The notes: a model not told the origin generated them from the sequence alone. DNA of 64,000 nucleotides from Cryptomeria japonica (GCF_030272615.1 NC_081414.1:335809927-335873926); one strand, 5' to 3'; positions 35,756-47,840 are shown, counted from the first letter of the stretch. A program made the numbers and translations.

Positions 35756-38700
35756 ATGGCATCTAATAGTTCAAGTTTATCAAGCTCATCTATAGCTATT
35801 TTTCAGAGAGAAATTCCTAGGCTTGATGGAACAAATTATAGGGTATGGAAGATTCAGATGAAGACTCATCTGAGATGTCTTGGAAAGGAAATTTGGGAGA
35901 TCACCAAGAAAGGAGTTACACCTTTTAATCCAGCATCTGGAACTCTGGTAGGCCTGGATAAGGACATTGAAAACTATTGTAGAGCTAGAGAAGCTCTTTT
36001 GTGTGCACTTTTTGATCGACAAGTTATGGGACTAACTGACAAATTAACTGCAAAGGCTATATGGGATAAATTGGAGACTCTGAATGAAGGTGACCCTACT
36101 GTTAAAATTGCTAAACTTGATGGTTACTGGGCAACATATCTGAACCTGAAGATGGAAGATGATGAAAGGATTAGTGCTTTTATGGAGAGAGTTATTGAAA
36201 TTATCATGGGAATTCAATGTTGTGGTGGATCTCTGAGCGAAGATGAAATAGTTTCTAAAGTATTGAGAGCTTTTCCATTGGCTTACAAGATGAAGGCTAC
36301 TACAATTAATGAGCTGAGAACTATGGCAAACACCTCTGTTAATAGGGATACCTTGGTTGGGAAGTTATTTGCTTTTGAGCTTGAGGAATTTGGTCCTTCT
36401 GGAGTTGCAAAATCTAAACTTTCCTTTCATGCATCTACATCATCTAACAACAAGAGTGATTAGAAAGACTTATATGCTAAGGAACTAGAGGAAATAAAGA
36501 AAGAAGAAGAATATTTTGAGAAACTTGCAGCCTTATTTGCTAGAAGAGTACCCAAAGGTTTGATAGGAAGTAAATATGAAGGAAAATCACCTTTTAAATG
36601 TTTTGCATGTAATAAGATAGGTCATTTTGTATCTAGATGTCCTGAAAGGAATTCAAGATTTGAAGAAAGAGCTAGAGGATATTTTAGGCCTAACCATGAA
36701 TATAAGAACAAGCATTTAAGTATAGGAGAAACAAAGACAATTCATGCTACTTTGCTGATGAGGAAGGTGTGACCAATTCTGATGATGAACCGACATAAGA
36801 TTCAACTAGTGGATCCAACAATGGAAATGAATGGGTATTTCTGGCTATCAAGGAAGATGAGCTAGTACTTGAAGAAAATGCCCTTGCTACTAAAGTTGAA
36901 GACAAGGATGAATGGGTGATAGACAGTGGATGTTCACATCATATGACTAGAGATAAAAGAAAGTTTCTATCTTTTCAAGAATTTGATGGCGGTCTGGTTA
37001 GATTTGGAGATGACAAAGCATGCATGATAAAGGGAAAAGGAACTATATCATTGGATGGTTACAACAAAACTGATAATGTTTATTATGCTGAAGGTTTAAG
37101 GCATAATCTATTGAGTGTAGGACAGTTTGTGGATAAGGTATTTCAATTATAGTTCCTGGATGGAAAATGCAATATTATCAATAGATTTGGATTGGATATT
37201 GCAACCGGTACTTAGACTAAAGGTAACATATTTCACTTAAATGCTGACGAGAAGACATGTTTGATTGCACAAATTGATGAAAGTTGGCTATGGAATAAGA
37301 GGTTGTGTCATGTGAGCTTTGATTACATTGTAAAGATCAGTTGAACTAAGGCAGTTAGAGATATACCTAAGATTGTGAAGCCTTAAAATCCGGCATGTAA
37401 GGAATGTCAAATGGGAAAACAAGTCAGAACTTATTTTAAGAGTATACAAGACAAATATAATGATTTTCTTGATCTTATACATACTGACTTATGTGGTCCT
37501 GCTAGAATAATTTTTTTTCAAGGTGATAGATATTTTATGTTAATCATTGATGACTATTCTAGAATGACATGGTTTACTTTTCTAAGGGAGAAATTTGAAG
37601 CATTTGAAAAGTTTAAAATCTTTAAAGATAAAGTTGAGACAAAGATATGATTTAAGATTAAATGCTTAAGGTCAGATTAGGATGGAGAATTCACATCCGA
37701 TGAATTTAACACTTATTGTGAAAAGAATGGAATAAGGAGACAGTTATCTGCACCCCAGATACCTCAGCAGAATGAAGTTGTGGTAAGGAAGAACATAACT
37801 ATCTTGGATACAGCTATAACTATGATGATGGAAGCTAATCTGCCTCATAGATACTAGAGAGAAGCTGTGAGCACAACGATATACACATTCAACAAAGTTC
37901 ATTTAAAAGGAGACATTGGTAAGACACCTTATGAGTTATGGTTTGGTCATACACCCACAATTAAGTATTTCAGAATCTTTGGTAGTAAATGCTATATCAA
38001 AAGAGATAATTCCATTGGAAAGTTTGATCCTAGATGTGATGAAGGGATATTTCTTGGTTATTCTAATGAAAGCAAAGTATATATATGTTATAACAAAATA
38101 TTACAGAGAATTGTGGAAAACACTAATGTTAAGGTGGATGAGCAGAATAAAAGTCAAATAAGAACTTATGAGAGAGAACCAGTAATGAAAATGATCATAA
38201 TTGAACCAATAGTACCTACACCAGAACAAATTGTTGAACTAGTTACCTTGGCAGTATCAGAAAATTCAATAGTAACTGAAGACCAGAGCAAAGCAACAAA
38301 AAATCAGAAGACTCCTAGGCATGTAAGGTTAAATCATTCAGAAGATCAGATCATTGGAGACAAGAACAAAGGAGTGACGACAAGAAGGAGGTTGGTAGCT
38401 GATGAGGTATGTTTAATTTATCAAGTTGATCCAACATTAGTAATTGAAGCATGTAAAGATGAATGTTGGATGAAAGCTATGGAAGATGAATTAGATCCGA
38501 TAGAAAAGAATATAATACATGGACTTTAGTTCCCCGACCTAAAAATAAGAATGTTATTGGAACTAAATGGGTTTTTAGAAATAAATTGAAAGAAGATGGA
38601 AAAGTTGTGAGGAATATAGATAGATTGGTTTGTAAAGGATATTCTCAGAAGGAAGGAATTGATTATGATGAAACTTTTGCACCGGTAGCTAGGATTGAAA

Positions 38701-39965
38701 CTATGAGACTATTTCTTGCTTATGCTGCCCAATAATAACTACAAGGTTTATCAGATGGATTTTAAGTATGCATTTATAAATGGAGATCTTGAAGAAGAAG
38801 TTTAAATTGAGCAACCTGATTGATTTTCACTTTCAGATGACAAAAACATGGTTTGGAGGTTAAAGAAAGCTTTATATGGATTGAAAAAAGCCCCTAGAGC
38901 TTGATATGCAAGATTGGATAAATATCTATTGAAGCTTGGTTTCACTAAAGGTAATGCTAACAATAATTTATATTATAAGAGTACCGATGATAACATATTG
39001 ATTGTTGAAGTCTTTGTTGATGATATCATTTTTGGAGGTGAGGATAAGTTATGTATGAAATTATTTGATAATATGAAGAATGAATTTGAGATGTCTATGA
39101 TTGGGGAGCTGAAATTTTTCTTAGGTTTCTAGATTACTTAGACTGATAAAGGTACTTTCATCTATCAAACTAAGTATGCTAGGGATTTGTTGAAGAAATT
39201 TGGTATGGAAAATTCTAAACCGGTTGGTACTCCTATTATTACAAGTGAGAAATTGACAAAGAAATATGTATCTGCACTAGTAAATCCTACAAGGTACAAA
39301 TCTATGATTGGAGGTTTGTTATATTTGACTCAGACTAGACCAGATATAATGAATGCAGTTTGTATCGTATCAAGATATCAAATTGATCCTAGAGAGAATC
39401 ATGAGTGCGGTGAAAAGGATTTTTCAGGTTTTTGTAGGGAACAACTGAATATGGTTTGTGGTATACTAAAGATGATAATTTTACACTATATGCATATACA
39501 GATGCAAATTGGGATAGAGATGTTGATGACCGAAAGAGCACATCCGGTGGAGCTTTTTTTCTTGGAAAGAAACTTGTTTCATGGATCAACAAGAAACACT
39601 CATGCACCTCTTTATCTACTACTGAATTTGAGTATGTTGCTGCTTCTACTAACTATACACAAGTTCTATGAATGAAGTAAATGTTGAAGAATATAAGGGT
39701 GGATTGTAATGAATCGATAGTTATTCACTGTGATAACTCTGATGCTATTGATATATCAAAGAATCCAATATTTCATTCTAAGACAAAGAACATATCTATC
39801 AAGTATAACTTTTTGAAGGAGAAGGTGGAAGCAAATGAAGTCAGAATGGTTTATGTGAAGACTAAAGAGTAGATTGTAGATATCTTCACTAAACCTTTAC
39901 CTAAGGAATCATTTGAGCACTTCAAAGACAGATTGGGGGTTTCTACCCCTCTGGTAGAGACTTGA
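35756..39965 (+). pseudogene. Copia gag-pol polyprotein relic
   Basis: The frame starts MASNSSSLSS at 35756. It contains a UBN2-type gag (to about 36460), one zinc knuckle CFACNKIGHFVSRC (36597-36640), protease DSGCSHHM near 36925, integrase with the CKECQMGK end of its zinc domain and HTDLCGP near 37480 (the catalytic glycine-rich region is mutated: SDxDGEF), and RT with FVDDIIFGG near 39015. The RNase H block includes YTDANWDRDVDDRKST and STTEFEY. It ends DIFTKPLPKESF...STPLVET with a stop at 39963-39965. Stops and frameshifts occur throughout (36462, 37150, 37648, 38527, 38905 and others), so no functional product is expected. The family would encode all enzymes for its own transposition. 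Confidence 0.92.
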
Positions 39966-40369
39966 GTGATGTTGATTGGCATCAGTCCGATATGCATTTA
40001 ATATATAGCTACTATTCATTCCAGATTGATGTGTTGGTGATACTACTCAAGGGAGTAGTTAGCTGCGTGATTCAGAGGATTTATGATTTTTCTTCGATGT
40101 TTATGTCAGATTTTTGGCATTGATGTCAAAGGGGGAGAGATATATGTGAAAAATAGATCTTAACAGAATATCAGTCAAAGGGGAGATATTTGAGCTTAAC
40201 AGAGATATCATTCACAGGGGGATTTTGTTAACTTCATTATATTATCACTTTATGGGAGATTGTTGGCTGTCTTCCATTGGGGGGGACTTGTTTGGTATTT
40301 CTTGGCAGCAAAACATCCAAGTGCATGTTTTTAACATCTAGTGTTGCCATCAATGCCAAAGGGGGAGAT
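39966..40369 (+). other. 3' UTR with repeated polypurine tracts
   Basis: Four purine runs precede the LTR: tcaaagggggaga (about 40126), tcaaaggggaga (about 40177), acagggggat (about 40216) and the true tract ccaaagggggaga (40356-40368). The surrounding sequence (ggcattgatgtcaaagg...; ttgccatcaatgccaaag) recurs before the 3' LTR of both non-autonomous elements. Confidence 0.75.
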
Positions 40370-41944
40370 TGTTGGCAAATTGGAGGAATTGATTATGTGT
40401 TGCATTGATATTTTGCCATTGATGGCAAAATTGACTATTTTAGTTGTTTACCGGTTTCCGATAGGTTTTAGTAGAGTGGTTAGATTATGTTATTGATCCA
40501 ATATGCTCTGGTATGCTTTATTTTGTGGAGTTGATTTGGATCTGTCACTCATGCTATTATGATGCATATCACGATCAGTTGGTTCAGGATTTGATGACTC
40601 AGGAGCTATGGTTTGTTCTAGTAAGCCTTTTGGTCATCGGTAAGGGTTTTACTGATAGAGCTTTGTTGAAGATCTTTTGATGCACTTGATAAGTGGTGTT
40701 GGTGCAACTTCTAGATGGATTTCGGGATGCTTTTTGTTATCTTTTTCGTGTTCGTGTTGATCAGTGGAGTTGTATTTGGTTTATGGTGACCTATATTGGG
40801 TCATGTCTTATTGTTCTAGGTTATGGATTGGTTTATGTAACATGTTGGTGGATGTTCCCGATGAGTTACCAGTTGGATTTATTGATTGGTTTATATTGTT
40901 TTGGTCCCAGGCCAACTTGGATGATTATTTGATTGCATGTTTATGTTATGAATTTATTGTATTGTCTTTTAGGTGGCTGACCTAATTGTTTAGGTCCCAG
41001 GTTGGTATAAATATAATGTATGATCTCTTTGTAGATCATGGTTATGGGATGGTTATGTAATTATCTGTGTGAGAATAATGTTGTAATCATATGTAGAGGT
41101 TTTGGTGGATCAGAGGTGATCAAATTGGGTTTGAAAGAGAGGTTTAAGACCTTCGGTACTAAGATTAACCAGAACTGTACTCAGGCATAGGAGATTCTAT
41201 CTTTGTAGTCCATTCTTGTTTCTAAAATATCATCTAGATTTATTTTATAATGTGTGAGGCTCCTTTTGTGATGAGCAGTGTGCTCTAGGCTGTTGGCCTT
41301 CCTGAATGTGCATGCCCCTCCTTTTGTAATCACATACTTACTACAAAAGCATTATATGACTGTGTGTAGGCTTCCCACCATGGTTTTTCCCATTACCGAG
41401 TTTTCCATATACAAATCTTGGTGTCATGTATTATGGATGGATGGTAATTGTTCTATGATTTATGCTTAATTGCTATTTTTGCTATTCTGGTATTTGGATT
41501 ATGCATTCCGACATTGAGTTTATGTGTTCCAGTAATGAGGTTTTGAATGCTTAAAGTTCTATAATCTGTTTACAATTGATTCACCCTCCCTCCGAGTGTG
41601 CTCTAGGCTATTGGCCTTCCTGAATGTGCATGCCCCTCCTTTTGTAATCACATACTTACTGCAGAAGCATTATCTGACTATGTGTAGGCTTCCCACCATG
41701 GTTTTTCCCATTACTAGGTTTTCCACATACAAATCTTGGTGTCATGTATTATGGATGGATGGTAATTGTTCTATGATTTATGCTTAATTGCTATTTTTGC
41801 TATTCTAGTATTTGGATTATGCATTCCGACATTGAGTTTATGTGTTCTGGTAATGAAGTTTTAAATGCTTAAAGTTCTGTAATCTGTTTACAATTGATTC
41901 ACCCCCCCTCTCAATTGTCCTCCGGTTATCTTAGTTGTCTAACA
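40370..41944 (+). repeat. 3' LTR of the 34-42 kb copia element
   Basis: It is 1575 bp, about 311 bp longer than its partner, mainly because of an internal tandem duplication. It starts tgttggcaaattggagg and ends gttgtctaaca. Confidence 0.88.
41279..41915 (+). repeat. ~318-bp tandem duplication inside the 3' LTR
   Basis: The block beginning tgtgctctaggct(g/a)ttggcc occurs at 41279 and again 318 bases later. It runs through the ccaccatggtttttccc core to the LTR end region, with about 3% difference. The 5' LTR has it once. Confidence 0.88.
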
Positions 41945-43029
41945 CTTGATACCCTCTTTCAACATGCTAATTTCCTTACCATCCCACATGTAGCAATTCT
42001 CTTGCCCACTAACATAATTCTTGATTAGTTTCTCGAGTATTGAGTCAACAGTGTCCATCCTCTATTTTACTTGATCAACATTAATAGGGATGTCCAGCTT
42101 AATTTCTCATTCCTTTCCCTTGTTGTCACCATACTTCCTCAACTTAGTTTTTTTAGATTTTGGCAGGTCAGAATCCTATGGTTTGGCTCTAAGAGTGTTA
42201 TATTTACTAGTCGCCCATCTGGGATGTTTGTGCCTCCTACTACTGCCAATCCCAAGGGTCATATGGGCGGGATCCTCCTCTTGATTGGGATAGTAGTTAG
42301 GGTCTTACGGAATCTTAATATCCCGCCAATCCATGACCATTCCACTCTCCTATCCCTGCATTTCTGTATCCAACACCACGTGCACCTCAGGGTTGGTGGA
42401 CGACATGGGGGTTTTGATAACCATGGAAGGCTTAACCTCATTAGCCTTAGCATAGTCCATGATAAGAAAAAATAATCCTTCATATGACATAAGATTAACC
42501 GGATTCTTGGCATGGTTAGCCAGACTTTGATCAAGGGAAGAAAGCAAATAAAAGGGAATGAAAATCCTTTTACCATGCCTAAAATGATTAAGAATCATGA
42601 AATGATATGAAAATATACTATCAAAGAAGCCGTTAAGGGTAATGTACCTCATTATCACCTCTACCATGTCCACCCATAAGGTTTGCAAATCTTTCCTGTT
42701 ATACCCACCATCCGTCATCTTGTGAACCTTATCTCTTTCACTTTGTTTATCAAAGAAGATGGAGATAGCCTCCTTATCCAACTCCCTCTCACGATAGTTT
42801 TTTTTCCTTTCATCTGCATGCCCATGATATTAGCAATGAATGACTCATCAATTATGAACTCCACCCCAAATGCAGTGAGAATGCCCTTATTCCATCTTTT
42901 TACAAAATCTTCAGTCTTTTTGGGATCATTCCCATGGAGTCTTTGAAGATAGGGAACAAGACCCCCATCAGAGATTTCATTCTAGAAGTTCATATTCTTC
43001 TTCCATTTTTCATAAGATGTGGGTTCCAT
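41945..43029 (-). pseudogene. Third LINE ORF, N-terminal part (unknown function)
   Basis: The frame starts MEPTSYEKWKKNM at 43029, 159 bases after the RNase H ORF ends. It includes DPKKTEDFVKRWNKGILTAFG and FIANIMGMQMKG. After a one-base slip in a run of A's at 42808 it continues with DKEAISIFFDKQ, YHFMILNHFRHGKRIFIPFY and PSMVIKTPMSS, then a Lys-rich part. There are about five stops. It continues on the far side of the copia insertion (34435 downward: GVIDTFTNNPEPSKN, LTEDVETMKTNHES, a coiled coil). The protein is not recognised; it could be a gag-like or accessory factor. Confidence 0.55.
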
Positions 43030-43187
43030 TCTATTTTGTTACCACCCTACAATCTCCATCTCTGTAATTCCAAGTATACACAACAAACCAAACCCACAAA
43101 ATGTAAAACTAGGTGTTGAGGAAGGGTTTAGAAATTATGATATTGGGATCCAAAAATAAATCCTACCAAAACACACCATTCAAAAGA

Positions 43188-45000
43188 CTACTTGTCATCA
43201 TTAATGAGTAATGAATAGTTGATACTAGTAGCGTCTTTTCTCGTCAGATCACACAAGTGCTTTAGGAAATTTCCCCTTTCCATCCACCACCCTACCTCCA
43301 CGCAATCCACACCAATATTTTCCATGTGGTCCGTCAGCATATTTCCTTTCCCATACACGTGGGAGACATTGAAATCATCCAGTTTTTCAATCATGATGTG
43401 GCACATCTCAATTAGGCATTTGATTGTCCAACTAGGTTCAAATTTCTTAGTAATACATTTAATGATATTCATTGAGTCACTCTCCTATCAAACTTTCCTG
43501 AATCCTTCCTTGATTGCCATGCACAATCCAATGTAAGCGACATTTGCCTCAGTGAGGTGGTTTGTTTGGATGCCCAAAGGGAGTGCCACCATCAAGACAA
43601 GCTTACCATTGTGGTTCTGAGCGAATCCCTCACAACCAACCGACCTAGGGTTACCCTTTACCACCCCATTAACATTGATTTTGATTCACCCACTAGGAGG
43701 GGGGTCCAAACAACGTTGTTTCTAGCTTAATGTTTTAACTTACCCATGGGAATAGATATGTCTTAGCTGATATGCCACCTTTTGATGATATCTCAATCCT
43801 ACGACAAGGTAATAATGGGAGGGTTACCCTTATGTGAAGGGCAACAAGATACAATTTTTTCCTTGATACCATTCTGATTCCTGCAAGCAACCAACAAGGC
43901 ACAAGACTCAATATACCTGAAGATCCGATTATTTCTTTCCTTCCACATGCCCCAAGCTAAATGAGGCAACATAAAGATCCATAAAATTTTGAGGGAGGGG
44001 TTATCTGAAGGACAATTCCATTGGGACCAACAATCATGAATATTAATAAGCAAGCATCACTAGATACCCCAAAATTTTAAAAAATATGCCCAAACATTTA
44101 TGGAGAAGGAGCAACAAAGAAACAATTGGGAGACATCTTCAACATCTTCCTCGCGCAAGAAAAATCTATTAGGAATAACCACTCCCCTTTTACACAAATT
44201 GTCAATTGAGATAACTTTACCCTGCATAAAAAACCAAAAGAAAATATTAATCTTGGGAATCAACAGCTTGTTCTAGATGCAAGACCAAAAAGAAGTAGGA
44301 GAGAAGGTTCTCATGAGAAGGTGAAAGACATTAGAGACAAAGAGGACTACTGAAGAAGATCCACTCCACACCACAAAGTCCTCCACAAGGAAAGAGGGGA
44401 TATGGATAAAGGAGAGCCAGGTTTGGAGAGGAAGCAAGATGGGTACAGGTCAACAAGATTGATCCATGTCCCATCTTTGATATAATTCGCTACCAAGGAA
44501 CTAATTTGCCTTGTACATCTCTCTTTAAATTGAGAAATCCACTGAAAATTAATCAATGGATCATCTCTAGTGCACCAGTCTTCCCAAAATTGAATTTTTC
44601 TACCATCCCCAAGAATCCATCTAGCTCCTTGTAGAATAATAGTTTTGGTGTTGATGAAGTTTCCCAACAGAGCAGAGGCTGCGAGGGGAAAATTATAGTC
44701 TTCCAACACACTTTGAAGTCTATTAATGTGATATTTATGATGGACAATAGATGTTCATTCATTGGATTTCTTTAGGAATATCCAAAGTTGCTTCACCATA
44801 AGGGCTTTATTGAAATCATGAATATGCCTAAGAGCAAGGCCATCAAGTTTATTCAAGAAAGAGACCTTCTCCTAGGCCACCAGATGGAGATGGTTTTTGG
44901 ATTCAGTACCCGTCCAAAAGAAATTCTTTTGAATTCTTTCCATTTGCTCAGTAAATTCAGTACCCACTACCAGGAACTATATGAACCATCCCTAACTTGA
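43188..45000 (-). pseudogene. LINE ORF2 relic: end of RT, zf-RVT, RNase H
   Basis: On the minus strand, FFWTGTESKNHLHLVA (about 44910) and ALMVKQLWIFLKKSNE (about 44770) mark the RT tether. GDGRKIQFWEDWCTRDDPL (about 44600) and PKINIFFWFFMQGKV..DNL (about 44250) are zf-RVT. WGMWKERNNRIF is near 43940. RNase H continues from GWIKINVNGVVKGNPR (about 43690) to HVYGKGNMLTDHMENIG (about 43340). Stops and frameshifts are frequent. The upstream endonuclease and RT core are absent because of 5' truncation. Confidence 0.85.
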
Positions 45001-45009
45001 TAGCTTAGC

Positions 45010-45125
45010 TAGTAGGCACGAGGATGAACAAAAATAGTTTATATAAAAAATAAATCTAGTTATATCAAAAAAAAATTGTATTGTCATTTTCTATTTTATA
45101 TTATGATCTTATATTTAACATAAAG
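45010..45125. other. Short spacer
   Basis: AT-rich sequence right of the LINE truncation point; nothing recognised. Confidence 0.4.
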
Positions 45126-45126
45126 T

Positions 45127-45440
45127 AAAATTCAATAGAAAAGGCCTTCCCATTTACTTGCAATATCTTGTCAGCATTCTTTAGCCTCTTTTTTAGGTCT
45201 CTGTATAAGTTTTCTTCCCTTCATAGCAAAAAGTCATGTTCTTTCTCTTCGTGAGAGCGAGATGTAAATCTTAGGCCATTCAAACATCTCTAGGTTCACC
45301 TTCTCTATATGAGAAAAGGCCTCTATTTCAGAGGGTGTATACTCACCAACCATGCCAACAACAAGTCCATAGTTTATTTGCAGAGATCTAGGAACAACTT
45401 TTTCTACTTAGATATTTTGGGGCATGCATATCAACCCTCC
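45127..45440 (-). pseudogene. Probable DUF1639-family gene fragment
   Basis: The minus strand reads EIEAFSHIEKVNLEMFEWPK, then IYISLSRRER, and after a one-base frameshift DFFAMKGRKL.QRPKK.AK, with stops. The combination of a WP(K/R).(Y/F)ISLS(R/K).E..DF..M.G.KL..RPKKR.K pattern is the core of plant DUF1639 proteins (nuclear, function unknown). A possible splice site lies at 45345 (ggtgagtatac). Without database comparison the assignment is moderate. It is dead because of the stops and frameshift. Confidence 0.5.
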
Positions 45441-46496
45441 GACTAAAGACACGACTGTCACTTGAAAATCTATTGATTCACAGATTTACACAGTTTCCAA
45501 AGGGAAATGGGTCTTCTGAATTTCTGTAAATCACCAAACAAAATGGCAATTTTAAAATTAATTAGCACTAAATTTAACATGATTATACATATGCCTAAGC
45601 TGAAACAATTATGCTAACTATGTCCACAAATAATTCCATACATGAGAATCCCACCATATGTGAACTTGGACATGAATTGAACTGCATATGACCATCAGAT
45701 GGATATCCAAGGTAGAAATTGCAGGTGCAAGCTGAGATTATCAGAGGGAGAAGCAAACCAACTACAACACATGGGAATCAATTGGAATGGTGCAATTGCC
45801 TACCCCAATAATCACTTAACAGAGAATGATACCAATAAAATGTGAAACTTTTATTTCTTTTAAATGCTTGAAACTTAGAACTCAGATTAAAAAAAAATGA
45901 CATAAATGTAAGCATAATTTACCTTGAATTTTTGGTTTTGTTATCTGATTGTTGCACTATAATTCATGATTTTGGCACAGTTGAAAGCGGATCTTGAAGT
46001 AGAGAGGATGACAAATCTTTAATCTTGAAGCAGAGAGATGGGTGGACAAAAATACTAGCAGACACTAGGAAGGGTTTTTGAAATGTAGGATAAACAAAGA
46101 AAGAAGTTGAGATACCTATCAAACTGGCATGCAATGAGGCACTCATGCAACATTTTGGCTACGTGAATCACCTTGCAAGGTACCATGCACACCATTTAAT
46201 TTGGCCTTCTTTTGAGGTTGTTCTACTAAATCTAGAGTCTGTAACACTTTGCCAGAGACCTTGGGATACATGCGTTCTCTCCTCTCGTAATTCCCATTTT
46301 CTTTTTGAAAACCTGCTACCACCAAATTCAATTGAATCAAAATTCATAAAATTTTTTTTCTTTAATTTTAAGTTCAAAATTTTTCCATGTTTCTTAGATT
46401 GAACATAGCACTAAATGAAAAAAGGAAAATATGATCTTTTATTGGTTGTAACGGTTCAAGATTAATCATGATTTAATGCTCTAGCCCTCCACTATA
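45441..46496. other. Mostly non-coding; possible further exons of the 45-kb relic
   Basis: Minus-strand frames at 46143-46377 (containing KVSGKVLQTLDLVEQPQKKAK) could be an upstream exon of the same gene, but there is no independent support. The rest has no coding signal. Confidence 0.3.
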
Positions 46497-46855
46497 GTTT
46501 CTTGTAGTTAGGAACTAATATAACAAGATGATTAATATAATTATGTTTGTATGATTAAGCTAAACTATGCATGATATAGCTAGGAATTAGTTAAAAAGTT
46601 GCAAAAGATCAAGATCATTCAAATCGCTATTTTCCTAATAATTTCCAATGAGAACAAAATCATTTATATATCTTAATAACTATACTAAGTAGGAATATAT
46701 ATTGATGTTCATTCCTCACTTTTATATTAAAAAATACAATTCCAAAGTAAAATAAAATAATTTAGGTACAAATAAAATTAATTTTATTAAAAAATAAGAA
46801 AATATAAAATATAAATAAATTGAAATAATTCTTAAATTTATATTTTATTTGCTAA
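46497..46855 (+). repeat. Dispersed AT-rich repeat (third location)
   Basis: This aligns in reverse orientation with 1-345 (shared catgatatagct, attagttaaaa, taactatactaagtag and aaataaaattaatt). It ends where the LINE ORF1-like sequence starts. Confidence 0.7.
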
Positions 46856-46856
46856 T

Positions 46857-47840
46857 ATGTGCAACTCCGCTAAACTCCCGAGTAGCGCTTTGCCTCCCAT
46901 ATATCCTCGCGATGCCTCTCTGTGTGCAACTAATGGTGCCAGTGACAAAGGTATCTCCCAAGGGATGGGGGGGCTAGGAATTTTGGCATTGGATACTAGA
47001 TATCAGGGCAGTGACAAAGGTTTCTCAAAATGCTTGAAAGATTCCCTATGCAGATGAACTAGGGTTGTGCTCAAAATAATCTGACTTTTCTTTCAGCTAA
47101 TCGTCCACAGATTGATTTAAAAAATCCTCTTCTTACAGATGCTCCTATGTTTTGTGAGTCACACCAGCCTAGTTTTTCCCTATCTCTTCGTCAATCGAGT
47201 GCTATCCTCGAAGTCTGTATAGATAGCTTGGTTTGCAATACGGAGAAATTTATTAACAACCATGCATTATCCTATAGATTCTCAAGGTTGTGGCCTAGTT
47301 TAAGCGATCTCCATGCATGTATATTGGATTATTGGAAATATATGAAGGATGAAAGCAATATTTTTCCATGTCTTAGGGGATTTTGCATTTTGGACTTTTG
47401 AAGCTCTTATAGACAAGAGATGGGTGTTGTATAATGGCCATAGGACTTACAAAGGTGATTTTTTATGTGTGAAACCTTAGTTCCTTTCATTTGACCTTCA
47501 AATTGAGAGTCTTTCTTTTGCCCGTTTTTGGGTACATCTTCCTTATCTTCCCTTTTAGTTCTAGGAAATTGATTGCTTGCAGGCTATGGACAAGTACTTA
47601 GGTAGGTACCATTGCAACTCTAAGGAAATAGTTAATTATCATAATTCTAGATTTGTACAAATATGTGTGGCAATGGACCTTTCCAATAGTCTCCCAACAA
47701 AGCTTTCATTGTTTGTTGGTGATCACTATTGGAAATAGCCTATCAACTATGAGAAAATTGCTTTTAGATGTAAGGAAATGATACTCTACAGATCATGCTA
47801 TGCCCTAATGTCAAAAATTGCAAGGCTGAGGTAAAAGCTA
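46857..47840 (+). pseudogene. LINE ORF1 relic (DUF4283-type)
   Basis: Frames from 46857 lead into a segment at about 47385-47790 that reads FWTFEALIDKRWVLYNGHRT, LSFARFWVHLPYLPF, CLQAMDKYLGRYHCNSKEI and RFVQICVAMDLSNSLP. This matches the DUF4283 layout of plant LINE ORF1 (RNA-binding nucleoprotein). A zinc knuckle that normally follows is not visible. At least four stops are present. Confidence 0.65.

Larger units (their letters stand above)
34436..41944 (+). mobile_element. Ty1/copia LTR retrotransposon, degenerate
   Basis: The order is LTR (34436-35699), primer site, gag-pol (35756-39965), 3' UTR with repeated polypurine tracts, LTR (40370-41944), with cttga target duplications. The LTRs differ at very roughly 15% of positions by eye, so it is old. 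The gag is of the DUF4219/UBN2 type with one CCHC, which within copia suggests a SIRE/Maximus-related or nearby lineage; that assignment is tentative. Confidence 0.9.
33425..45000 (-). mobile_element. 5'-truncated LINE, split by a copia insertion
   Basis: On the minus strand the order is zf-RVT (44700-44060), RNase H (43750-43188) and a further long ORF (43029-41950, then 34435 to about 33640). The 3' end has gggtccttgtaaaacccg and taccttaatgaaaaatt (33425-33480), typical of plant LINEs. The 5' break is near 45000, within the end of the RT region. The segment 34436-41944 is a later LTR insertion with target duplication cttga. Confidence 0.8.

Noticed and set aside
42071-42475. 134-codon plus-strand ORF and other plus-strand frames in 42-45 kb
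   Set aside because: These are antisense shadows of the minus-strand LINE ORFs, which carry the recognisable motifs.
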